Of a stretch of 64,000 nucleotides of DNA, positions 36,401 to 48,400 are shown piece after piece. The notes under the pieces were generated by a model. The model saw only the letters and a program-made list of their open reading frames with translations, had not been told where the DNA came from and searched no databases. Position 1 is the stretch's first letter, and each line of letters opens with the position of its first letter. The DNA is from Eutreptiella sp. 'Long Island Sound 2002' (taxonomy: Eukaryota > Euglenozoa > Euglenophyceae > Eutreptiales > Eutreptiaceae), in NCBI GenBank assembly GCA_964036045.1, contig OZ038387.1, positions 54,530,427 through 54,594,426 of the forward strand, given 5' to 3'. The translations under genes were made by a program, and so were the position numbers.

Positions 36401-39400
36401 GGTCCAAAGTGTGCTCGACTATCCGCCCCCTCCCTCTGCGCCACTGTTTTGGTACGTTTCAAAGGAACCATGTATGGAAAGCCCCAACCAATACCTTTCA
36501 CCAGAACCTTTTTTTGCCAGGATTGCTCCAACCAGTTTCGAGATCCAAGGGTCCAAAGTGTGCTCGACTATCCGCCCCCTCCCTCTGCGCCACTGTTTTG
36601 GTTGGTTTCAAGGAAACCATGTATGGAAAGCCCCAACCAGTACCTTTCACCAGAACCTTTTTTTGCCAGGATTGCTCCAACCAGTTTCGAGATCCAAGGG
36701 TCCAAAGTGTGCTCGACTATCCGCCCCCTCCCTCTGCGCCACTGTTTTGGTTGGTTTCAAAGGAACCATGTATGGAAAGCCCCAACCAGTACCTTTCACC
36801 AGACCTTTTTTTGCCAGGATTGCTCCAACCAGTTTCGAGATCCAGGGGTCCAAAGTGTGCTCGACTATCCGCCCCCTCCCTCTGCGCCACTGTTTTGGTT
36901 GGTTTCAAAGGAACCATGTATGGAAAGCCCCAACCAGTACCTTTCACCAGAACCTTTTTTTGCCAGGATTGCTCCAACCAGTTTCGAGATCCAGGGGTCC
37001 AAAGTGTGCTCGACTATCCGCCCCCTCCCTCTGCGCCACTGTTTTGGTTGGTTTCAAAGGAACCATGTATGGAAAGCCCCAACCAATACCTTTCACCAGA
37101 ACCTTTTTTTGCCAAGATTGCTCCAACCAGTTTCGAGATCCAAGGGTCCAAAGTGTGCTCGACTATCCGCCCCCTCCCTCTGCGCCACTGTTTTGGTTGG
37201 TTTCAAAGGAACCATGTATGGAAAGCCCCAACCAATACCTTTCACCAGAACCTTTTTTTGCCAAGATTGCTCCAACCAGTTTCGAGATCCAAGGGTCCAA
37301 AGTGTGCTCGACTATCCGCCCCCTCCCTCTGCGCCACTGTTTTGGTTGGTTTCAAGGAAACCATGTATGGAAAGCCCCAACCAGTACCTTTCACCAGAAC
37401 CTTTTTTTGCCAGGATTGCTCCAACCAGTTTCGAGATCCAGGGGTCCAAAGTGTGCTCGACTATCCGCCCCCTCCCTCTGCGCCACTGTTTTGGTTGGTT
37501 TCAAAGGAAACCATGTATGGAAAGCCCCAACCAGTACCTTTCACCAGAACCTTTTTTTGCCAGGATTGCTCCAACCAGTTTCGAGATCCAAGGGTCCAAA
37601 GTGTGCTCGACTATCCGCCCCCTCCCTCTGCGCCACTGTTTTGGTTGGTTTCAAAGGAACCATGTATGGAAAGCCCCAACCAGTACCTTTCACCAGAACC
37701 TTTTTTTGCCAGGATTGCTCCAACCAGTTTCGAGATCCAGGGGTCCAAAGTGTGCTCGACTATCCGCCCCCTCCCTCTGCGCCACTGTTTTGGTTGGTTT
37801 CAAAGGAACCATGTATGGAAAGCCCCAACCAGTACCTTGCACCAGAACCTTTTTTTGCCAGGATTGCTCCAACCAGTTTCGAGATCCAAGGGTCCAAAGT
37901 GTGCTCGACTATCCGCCCCCTCACTCTGCGCCACTGTTTTGGTTGGTTTCAAGGAAACCATGTATGGAAAGCCCCAACCAGTTCCTGTCACCAGAACCTT
38001 TTTTTGCCAGGATTGCTCCAACCAGTTTCGAGATCCAAGGGTCCAAAGTGTGCTCGACTATCCGCCCCCTCACTCTGCGCCACTGTTTTGGTTGGTTTCA
38101 AGGAAACCATGTATGGAAAGCCCCAACCAGTACCTTTCACCAGAACCTTCATTTGCCAGGATTGCTTCAACCAGCTTCGAGTTCCAAGGGTCCAAAGTGT
38201 GCTCGACTATCCGCCCCCTGCCACAGGCACAACAAGCACAAGCTGGGCAGTTCATGGCCGACTGGCTGGTGGTGTTGAAAAACACCGTAAAGGTCCACTT
38301 CCTCAGGCGTTGCCGAAGAGCTGGAAATTGGACCGTCTCGCCGAAGTCTGGGGTCGCTGCGGGGGGGCTTGCGCAGGGAGCAATGACCCAAACTGGGGCC
38401 TCTGCGGTGGGGGGGCGGACTGAGAGGCTCGCCGCCCGAGCAACGAGCCAAACTGCGGGGGGGCTTGCGCAGGGAGCAATGACCCAAACTGGGGCCTCTG
38501 CGGTGGGGGGGCGGACTGAGAGGGGGGGCCGAGCAACGAGCCAAACTGCGGGGTGGGGCACGGCCGCTTTGGGGCGGGAGCCATTGGGAGTAGTGAGGAA
38601 CGGCGGTGCCTGCTATATTGTGTCAATGTCACCTGATCCCTGGCTCGAGGGGGCGGTGGCCGGCGAGGAACGGGTTGAGGGGGCGGCTTGGGGATAGGAG
38701 GGTGTTTTGGGGTAGCACACAGCACTTCAAGCACCACTGCTGCATGCTCCTCGTCCCTGTTGAGGAAATGCGAACGACTAATTCGCAGTCCCTCCTGCCA
38801 CACCCGCAGGGGGTTTTTCTTGGGCTGCTGAACCGCAAACCGATACATCGCTCGGCAGTTCAGCACCCCATCAAAAAAATACTGTACCCCACCCCCGTGG
38901 TTGTCCCGGATGAGCTGCAGTGTTTTGGCACTGTAGGGCCCGTGAACAGTGGGTTTTGGGGGGGTGGGCGGGTCCTTGGGTGCGTACTTGGGGGGTCGTG
39001 GGGGGGATGGCGGTGGCACGGCAGTGCACATCAGGGCCTCCTCCAGGGCTTCGAGGGCGACCTGGTATGGGGTTGAGTAGGGTCTGGGCAGAGGACTTGG
39101 AGAGGTTGGTGCGCGGCTGGGTGGAGGGGGAGAGGGGGGCGGTGTGGGCAATGGAGGTTGGGGCGAGGCCAGTTCGCTGAGACACTTCTCAGCGTCAGAG
39201 TCCCACGGTGGCGACGCGGGTTGGTCTCCGAACCGCAGGAGCTCCGGCAAATCTCCCCGGCCGTCCCGGAAGGAAGGGCTGGAGGGGACAGAAGAGGCCA
39301 CGCTAAGGGGGGTAGACGACATGGCGAGCTGAAAAGAGAGGGTCACGGGTGCCAGACGCCTACTTGGCGGGAGGGCGGGGGGGCGGGGGGGGCGGGGGAG

Positions 39401-42400
39401 CACTCAAGGGTTTGGGCCAGTACCTTCCACCAGAACCTTTTTTTGCCAGGATTGCTCCAACCAGTTTCGAGATCTAAGGGTCCAAAGTGTGCTCGACTAT
39501 CCGCCCCCTGCCGCACAATGCCCCACAAGACACCGTGCGCATGGTACGTGGGTTGCTGGTCTGTTCTGAAAACCTCACCGTCGGGGGGGGTAACCACCTT
39601 TTCCCACGTGCCTGAGGGGGCTTGGTCCCACACCCGCCAGCCGTCCTTTTCCCCGAAAACCTCTACCACATGTGCACCTGTGATGGTGGCCCTGAGGGCG
39701 CTGTGAATCGTTGCATGTGGGGACTCGCAGAAGGCATCGTTTATGATAACCCTCAAAACCTCGAACGGAACATGAATAAATGAGAGGGGGGGGAACTGCA
39801 CGTTGCAGGAAACTACTTTTTTGGACCGCTTCTTGATCTTGGCCTCTTTGAACCAAGTAACTACATCGCTCTGGGTCCACTTTAACTCGCGAATGGTACT
39901 GTCCGGGTGTGTGGACAGTATTGATTTCAAGTACATGTAATGTACACGCAGCCTCTCTTCAGATTCCTCTGCAAAGGTCCGGTCCGTGTTGTATTTCGGA
40001 TCCGGACCAACAATGCAGAGGTTTCTGTATTGTACACCGTACGAGGTCTCATGTTTGCTGGGGCTTGTCTTGCCCACAGCCTCCCGTGTCGTCAAGACAG
40101 GGATTGAAAAATGCTTATGCATAAGCATAGCCAGCAAGGTATCCTTGGGCTGGATGCGGTATGCATCAGGGACGACCCTGTCCAAAAAAACCCTTAGCAT
40201 TCTGGGTTCAATGGTCTCGGACGGCTTATGCCGCAGGCACAGTGCTGCTAGGGCGTGTTGGAGGCGCGATTGTGTATCACCCGGTTCGGGAACTTCGGTA
40301 TTGGCTGTTTCCGCGTCAATGAGCTCGCCCTCAAGCTCCAAATCTTGTTCCGGGAGCTGCTGAACGGGCTGGGGGGGCTGAGCGGACGAAGACGAGGCAC
40401 TAGCGGCACTGCCTTGACTACCAGACATGTCTGTTGCAGGTGACAAACAGTGTTCTGAGCACAAAAAGGGAATACATTAGTGAGTCTACTCAAAGGGGCC
40501 TAGGTGAGAAAGCGACACACATGCAAAAAGAAAACCACAAAAGCAGGCACAAAGCATCACAAGGCACAAAGGGCAAACATTCAGAAGCTTGAGTACAGTG
40601 TTCTCGATGCAAGTTTGTAGGCAAAGCAGCCACCAAGGATCAAACTGGCGTTGCACATGTCAAAAGCAAAAGTCCAAATTCACAAAGGAGCACAAAGGGG
40701 AAGCAATCATAAGCTTGAGCAGAGTGTTCTCCATGCAGTTTTGTATGCAAAGCAGACAAAGGGTAGACAAACATTAGCTTCAACATGCTGTTCTCCATGG
40801 CATCTTGCAGGCAAGGTAGGCACCAAGCATCCAACCAAAATTCCACTGGGTTTGGGCTGAAAAATTTCTTCCGAGCTCCCCCGGCACGGTCGGCTGGGAA
40901 GCCCATGGAACATTCCTACCAATATTGGTTACGTTTTGGGACCCGATCTGGCTGCCAAAACTTCCGAGCATCTTTCCACCAAGCATCCAACCAAAATTCC
41001 ACTGGGTTCGGGCTGAAAAATTTCTTCCGAGCTTCCCCGGCACGGTCGGCTGGGGAGCCCATGGAACATTCCTACCGATATCGGTTGCGTTTTGGGGGGC
41101 CGATCTGGCTGCCAAAACTTCCGAGCATCTTTCCAAGGGTTTTCGAAAACTTCCAAGCGACGGACCGAAGCATATCGCATGCACGTCGGTACAGATTTCC
41201 TAAAATTGCCACCGGTAACCGGACAATATTGGTCTCTCTTTCAATGTTCTATGCTGGGCACCGGTGGTACATGTGCCGCTGAACCGCAAACCGATACATC
41301 GCTCGGCGGTTCAGCACCCCGTCTACAAAATATTGAACCCCACCCCCGTGATTGTCCCGGATGAGCTGCGGTGTGTTTTGGCACTGTAGGGCCCGTGAAC
41401 AGTGGGTTTGGAAGGGGTAGGGGGGTCCTTGGGTACGTACTTGGGGAAGATGGCGGTGGCACGGCGGTGGACATCAGGGCCTCCTCCACGGCTTCCACGG
41501 TTACCCGGTATGGAGTTGAGGAAACGTGGGGTCTGGGCGGAGTACTTACTGTCGTCGGAGAGGTTGTTGGTGCGCGGCTGGATGAATTCATTAAGGGGGA
41601 GAGGGGGGCAGTGTCAGCAATGGAGGCTGGGGCGAGGCCAGTTCGCTGAGACACCTCTCAGCATCAGAGTCCCAACGATGGGGGTTGGTCTCCAAACCGC
41701 AGGAGCTCCGGCACATCCCCCGGCCGCATTCCTCGTCCCGGCAGGAAGGGCTGGAAGGGACTGAAGAGGCCAAGCTAAGAGGGCTAGACGACATGGCGAG
41801 CTGAAAAGAGAGGGTCACAGGTGCAAGACGCCTACTTGGTAGGCTAGCGGCGTGAGGGTGGGGGAGCACATGTGGGTGGGGGTGGGGGGCGACCCTGACT
41901 ACTAGTACTAGACATTGAGATAGTAGACCGAGCCGGCGACACTTCCCTTTGACTAGCAGAGGCTTGGGAAAGATTCCTACTTCCCCCAGCAGCAGAGGAC
42001 TGGGACGCCTTTAGGTCAGTGCGTTTGCCCCCCTGTGTGGCAGACCGATGCGACGACCCCTCAGAGGAGGAGGATTTTGAGGACGAGGAGTCACCCGGCA
42101 AGAAGTCCCGATCCCGTGCCTCTGCCCGCCTCAGGTCCCTTCGACCTTGGTCAGATCCCCTCTGAAGGGCTGCCGAGGCCTCAGAATTGTCCTCCTCATC
42201 CCGCCTGGGTGGCGCAGGGACGGCCCCCCCCTCCTCCCCCTTGTCCCCTGCGTCACCTTGCAGGGCATCGCGGAGCGGTTTGCGCATTTTTTTGCGCCGC
42301 TGCTTCCCTTCTGGCTGCGTCCACCGGGACTTTCTCTTATTGTCCCAAAAGGCCCCCTCCCCCTCCCCCAGGACAATCAGCTCCTCCGGGCCTCAGTTCC

Positions 42401-45400
42401 ATTGCGCAGTGTGCTCGTCAGGCAGCTGGTGGTCCGAGTGTTGCTGCTCACAGTGGCGGCGCATGTCGTACCGCCGTTGCTAGCCGCACCCCTAGACGGG
42501 GCATTCAACAGGCAGTGCCTGCACACCCTGCTTGCGTGCTGCCCACATGCTGAACTTACAAAAAAATCCGTTTGCGCAAGAAAATGGTTGTGCCTGTGGC
42601 TCCCCCCCCTTTGCGCGACGCATACGGGGGACGTAGCCGGTTTCCCCGCAAAATCACGGCAAGGGGGGTGCTGTGTTGCCGAGTGCACGTGGAACGCAAT
42701 GTGAATCCGCATCCTCCCCAGCGGTGCTGTCTTCCCACAACCTGGCACGCGGCACACAACCTCCCCATCCCGCCTGCGAACCATTGCAGGCAGCGGTGTA
42801 ACCCCCTCGTAGGCAACAGCCTCCCTAGGCAGCAGTGGTGCTGCTTGTATTTTGGGGGTTAGCTGCTGCGCACAGCTACTCAGGAACCCCGCTTGCAAAA
42901 CCCACACCCCCTTTTCAAGGTCAGGGTTCACCCACTCACAGGCAGCATATTCCACCTGCATCAGTTTGCCCACCGCCCCTTCCCATACCAACATCCCATC
43001 CCCTTCCCTACAAAAAAACCTCTGCGGCATCCCTATCACGAACGCCGCGCCCGTTGCAAGCTCTTGATGGGAGGGGTCAGTGACACTCCACCCTCCAATG
43101 AGTGCAGAAGAAAATGTGAGCAAAAAGGGCGCACTTTGTGGTGGTTGCCTTGGCGGGTTCAAAATTGCCACAAAAGGGCAGCCCTTCCACAACTGAGCCG
43201 GGCCCATGGCGGGCTCCGGGACCCCCCTGACAGCCGGGATGCCGGCAGTCCTGGCAAGGCGGTCAACCGAACGCCGGACATGCTTCCCGTTGATGCGCAG
43301 ATTTAGTGCACTCATGATATGCATGTCGCGCCCCTGATACACGATCCGCCCCCCTTGAGATTCCCAAAATAGCTCAGCACGTGTATCCACATCGTACTCT
43401 GTTTCCCCAGCCGCACTATCCCGTGGAGTCGTCCATACATGATCGGGGTCAACATGCAAAAGGCCCTCCCCGAGCGGTTCGAAAAAATTATGCTCCTTAG
43501 GGTCAAGGTACGCTGCACCGGGCCACCACAGAAGGACAAAATCCAAAGCTTTGTCGGCAGCCCTCTGGCACACCGAGGGCAGGTCTACCCGGCTGATGTC
43601 CATGTCCGCCGCGTAGTGGCGCGGCCGCGCGCGGTCAATGGAAGAATAGCGAGACCGCTTCTACTGCCAAGTCGGCCGGCGGCTGTAGCTTGTGGCTACA
43701 ACCAGTGCAGCCGACAACCGTACTGCTGGCTCAGCCACCGAGCAGTTGAGGTCGATCACCATTGTCGTCACAAGGCAAAAGCCATCCTCTGCCCTCTGGT
43801 TGCCACACAGACATGCGAAAAAATTTTGTGCCCCATGCCCGTTTTTAGCTAGCCACTGCAAAAAGGCGGCAATCACCAGGAACGCCTGGACTATGCGAAC
43901 GAAATGCAAGTACCAGCAATCCCGGATTGGTTGACACCAAAGCTGGATGAGATAAATGATGTATCCGGCTTCGGCGATGTTTTCCAGTGCTACTGTTGGC
44001 GGCAGCTCTGTGTTGTAAACGCCAAACGCCCCCTATGAATTTTTCTAGTGCCGTGCCCAAAACAACGGCATCGCCGGTAGCATGGACCAAAGGGGGCGGC
44101 AGGTTAAGGTTGTTGGGGGCTGCGCGGCCTATAGCAGCCATGGATTTCAGGAGGTCAAACGCGGGCTCAACCTCTTGTTTGTCCTGTGGCAGCAACAGGC
44201 TTGGGGTCGTCACAATGGTTATGCAGCTCCCGCAGCACACCAAAAGACAACTCACCCCGCAAAATAAGGGAAGTCCCCCCCAACAGGTGGGACACCCGTT
44301 TCATCAAGTGGGGGGGGTCGAAGTTCCCACACATTCGGAACTCATCCGTTTGGAATGGAATGTGTGGAATCTCAGGCATCCCGGAGAGGGTGCTAGCACC
44401 CTCTGCATACAGTGCAGCTTGCATCTCACGGGACCGCCGTGCATCACCGTCCGTGTCTGCCGGGCGGTCCCGAAATGCAGCATTGCCGCACTACTCAGCC
44501 ATGTGTTTCCGAACAGCATGGCAATGCTCTGCCTTGAACCTGCCGCAGGTGGGGATGACCCACACAGGGATGGCAGAGTACCCCTCCTCTGTATGAGGAG
44601 CCAGAAACACCACCGTCGCCTGGTTGGCGGCGTGGTATGTATCTGGATCCTGCTCCAGCCGCTGTGCCAGAGCCTCCACATCAGCACCACTAGCCAACGG
44701 CATGGGGTGCCGGCAACACGTAGCGCACAACCCGACTGCGAGTGCCTCGCGAGAGACAGTGATGACGTCCTCCACATGGATTTCATCGATGCACAGATGC
44801 CACACACTAACACATGGCAACCCGGGATGTGGCCTTGGGCCTCCAGCAGCCAGGGCAGACTTGGCGGCTCCTTCGGACAAACACGGAGTGCTCCCTCGAC
44901 GTGCCTGCGACCCGTGTCGTAGCTGGGCAGGTACCCGGCGTTGTTCAGTGCTTGCAACAGCTTGGGCCCCCCAACACCCAGTGCTGCCCTAGGCATCCCA
45001 GGATTGCACGCTCCAGGCATCGCAGAGGTGCCCCAACACTTTGGCGGGAGCCCACCCGGCCTGCAAAAGCCGTGCTGCACGACGCCCAGCAAGCGGACGG
45101 TCGTCTTCCGCAATGGCAACAACGAGCACCTTGTAGGTGTCGCACCGCTGCCGGAACTTCTGCAGGTCCTCCTGCAACTGGCCCAGGGTCTCTTGGGCAA
45201 CGTACCCCCTGTCGTTGGCCTCGTTGAGGCGGCGGGACAAGACATGGGGCCCTTGCCGGTAAAGGGGCTCTGTGTCTCTTGGATCAATGGCGATGTTCAT
45301 CCAGCTGTTCAGCCTAGCCGCATGCTTCCCGGATAGCAAATCCAAATACGGCAAACAGGGGCCATAGCGGCCTGCTATGTCGTTCCAATGACCATCTGTG

Positions 45401-48400
45401 CGGCAATCCAGAGCGAATAGCCCTCGGCGGTTGCAGAACTCCCAGGGCGGCTTCTCGTAGTTGCCCCGCATGACGGGGTACATTCGCCGCTGCTGCTGCA
45501 GGGTGGGAGCCTGCATAGGGAGAACCCCGGGACACTTGCGCTCGCGAAGAGGGATCGGAGCGTCAAGGTCAAGGTCCATCTCCATTGCAGAGTCTACATC
45601 CAGGTCTGGCACCTGGAGAGGGGGCCCGAGCTCCGCTACAGCGGCTGCACCAGCCGCGGCCAATGTAGATGCGAGCCGGACAGCCCCTAGGAGCTGCGGA
45701 TGCTTGTCTACGCGGATGAGCATGCTCAGTAGGGGAGTTTCTGAGCCAACACTACCCTGAAAGAACTCCGGCACGACTTTGCCGTACCGCACCGAGTCGG
45801 TATGCTGGGTACCCGAGCAGTGGATGCTAAATGCCTGGCTCTTTGGGGTCTGCACTATGGGCAGGATCTTGCCATAGGGGCACTGCCACTTCTTTGTCGG
45901 GATGTCGCGGTTGCGCCACCCTGCGGCAACGTTAATGGGAGGCAAGGAGGGGGGAGATGCACGCATATCAGCCATCGTGAGGAAGTGGAAGACTTTATGG
46001 TAGCCGCAACAAAAAAGGTGAGGAGGGAGACGAACGGCAAGGCTCGCACTGTCGCACTGTATAGGAGCTCCCACGGGCCATGGGTACAACCGCATAGCCT
46101 GGTCACACTCCAGCAAAGCACGAATCAGCACAACCAAGCAACGTTTGGGCAACTATTTTGCCGATGTGAAACCAGAATCAGTCCCTGACCTTCCCATTAA
46201 CCACGTGTCTACCCAGACAGCCCATGCCCACTTCCCAACGGACGAACAACGTATGAGCAAGACGCACAAGTGTGGACGGCCCCCCCGGGGGCCCCTGTTT
46301 GGGCAGTACGCCATGGAAAAAAAAAGAGCGTACTACCCAAACAGGGGATCTCTGGATTGCGGCATAGCTGCAGTGGCAGCTCTAAGCTTCCAAGCTTAGG
46401 GAGAGTTACCCTGTTTAATGAACCGTCCACCAGGACCTCCAATGCCGCAATCACTCGGGGGCGTGTCGCTTTCGGAAAAGGTGCTGTCCGACTCAGAGTT
46501 GGAGGGGGGGGTCTTTTATCCACTGTTTGGTGCGCTCGTCCTTGAAGAGTAGTCCTTTGGAGCGCAACTCCACTGCTGCCACCTTGAAAAACTCTGCCGC
46601 GTCATTTTCCTCGTGAAAGGCAAAGCACATTTTGTTATACCCTCTGACTGACAGGCTCCAGCGAGATAGTTCCGCTAGGGCCTGCAGTAATGCCTGGTAC
46701 AATGTGTACCAGAGTGTACGGGCATGTTTGTCTTTCATGTTTTTCTTGTAAAAGACCTGGCAAACCAGTGCAGACTTCTGCAGTCCTCTGCTGTGATATT
46801 CATCAAGCGTCATGAGGGAGAAATGACCAGTTCCCCCATATTCGCCAAAAAATTTTTGTAGGCGCACGCCTGTCAGGGGTGCATAAAAGACTTGCGTGTT
46901 GAGGGGGGGTTGCTTGTCCATTACTTTCCCCTGGGTCCTGCCCTGGTGAAAGTAACATTGGGCTCCTTGAAGGCCCAGTTTTTGCATGGCATGCGGCATG
47001 TCTTTCTCATCAACTTGGATGACTCGCATATCACGATCCGGGCGTTGTGCTTTGAAAGGTTTCCGGGCCAGTGTGGCCCCCTCCCAGAGGAGTCGCACAC
47101 TGAGAAACTCGGGCTCTAGCTTGTTAGCTATGCCTGAGGCTGAGGATTGAATGACAAAGAACGAAAGTTCATGGCCTGCGCCACTAACATGCAGTTTTTC
47201 AACCCCAACAGCGGTCCCCAAAACACCCCACCCAACCGGGAACTTTTTCAACTTTGGGTGCTTTTTTTTTTTCAACCGCGACACTTGTCCCCCCCCCAAC
47301 TGGGTTGAAATTTCGCCTACCGGGGTGAATTTTTTCTCGCCCCCCCCCCCCCTTAGCCCAATTGTACAATTGGGCAAACAGATGCTCTCCAGGGCCTCGA
47401 ATGAAAGAGCGCCGATCACGGATCAACATCATACGGAATCAAATGCACCGTTTGTGAAAGATAGAGGCCCAAAAAGGGGAATGCACAATCAAATAGGAGA
47501 AAAATGTGGTGTGTGTGTGTGGGGGGTAAACGGTATGTAACAAATGTGTGTATGTATGCGGCACTATTCCGCCTCTATTCTGGTATAATTACCCAAACTG
47601 CGCGCCGCAGGGCACAACGTAGGCGCCGCAGTTTGGGTGTTCCCCTTGCGCATGGGCAGCACTTCCTTGCGCACGGGCAGCACTTCCTTGCGCACGGGCA
47701 GCCCTTCTTTGTGCACGGGCAGCCCTTCTTTGCGCATGGGCAGCCCTTCTTTGCGCATGGGCAGCCCTTCTTTGCGCACAGGCAGCACTTCCTTGCGCAC
47801 GGGCAGCACTTCCTTGCGCACGGGCAGCACTTCTTTGCGCACGGGCAGCACTTCCTTGGGCACGGGCAGCACCTCTTTGCGGACAGGAAAAATGAGTTCA
47901 CAAGGGATTGCACATCCAATTGCATACACTGGGGTACACAACGGGATAACCCCCAAAAAGGGGGGCCACATGGAGGTGATTTGGGGACCTATCCTCCAAA
48001 CAAGTGCAAGAAAGATCCGAGGTTCAAAATCCAATTGCTCTTGTTAGGATAGTCAGATAAGCAGGGAAGGAGCTAAAATGGTGGTTTGAAAGAGTGCCTC
48101 AATCGCACCGCACGCCGCACCACGGGCACCGCATGTTTTAGTCGACACGTCATTTACCAATGTACCACACCCGTGTTACAGGGAGGAAAACGGTGGCCTA
48201 CAATGCCCCCTGAAGCCCAAAAAGAAACCACACACTATTAGCCCTGGGCTGCAACGAAGATGTCTCTACCCAAACAAAGGAACTGACCACCCGTCGCTGC
48301 TGTTCAGTGCCGTATGACCGCCTTTTGCGACATTCCTCGTCGCCGTTGTTCTACGCCAGTCCTGCCGAAACGCACCGTGTGTGAGGCACTCTCGAGGGCA

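Noticed and set aside
35664-38697. Three overlapping plus-strand frames of 905-1003 codons
   Set aside because: They are the stop-free 149-bp tandem array read in all three frames. No start context, no domain, identical content in each frame.
42393-42494. Reassignment of TAG to Gln, which would repair the zinc finger in the transposase-like gene
   Set aside because: The thioredoxin gene ends at a TAG directly after an ER-retention-like NDQL, and the finger frame also has a TGA. Decay is the simpler explanation.
24740-47890. A 23-kb element with the 18-bp minisatellites as terminal inverted repeats
   Set aside because: The two fields are in the same orientation and their companion motifs are in a different order, so they are not inverted termini.
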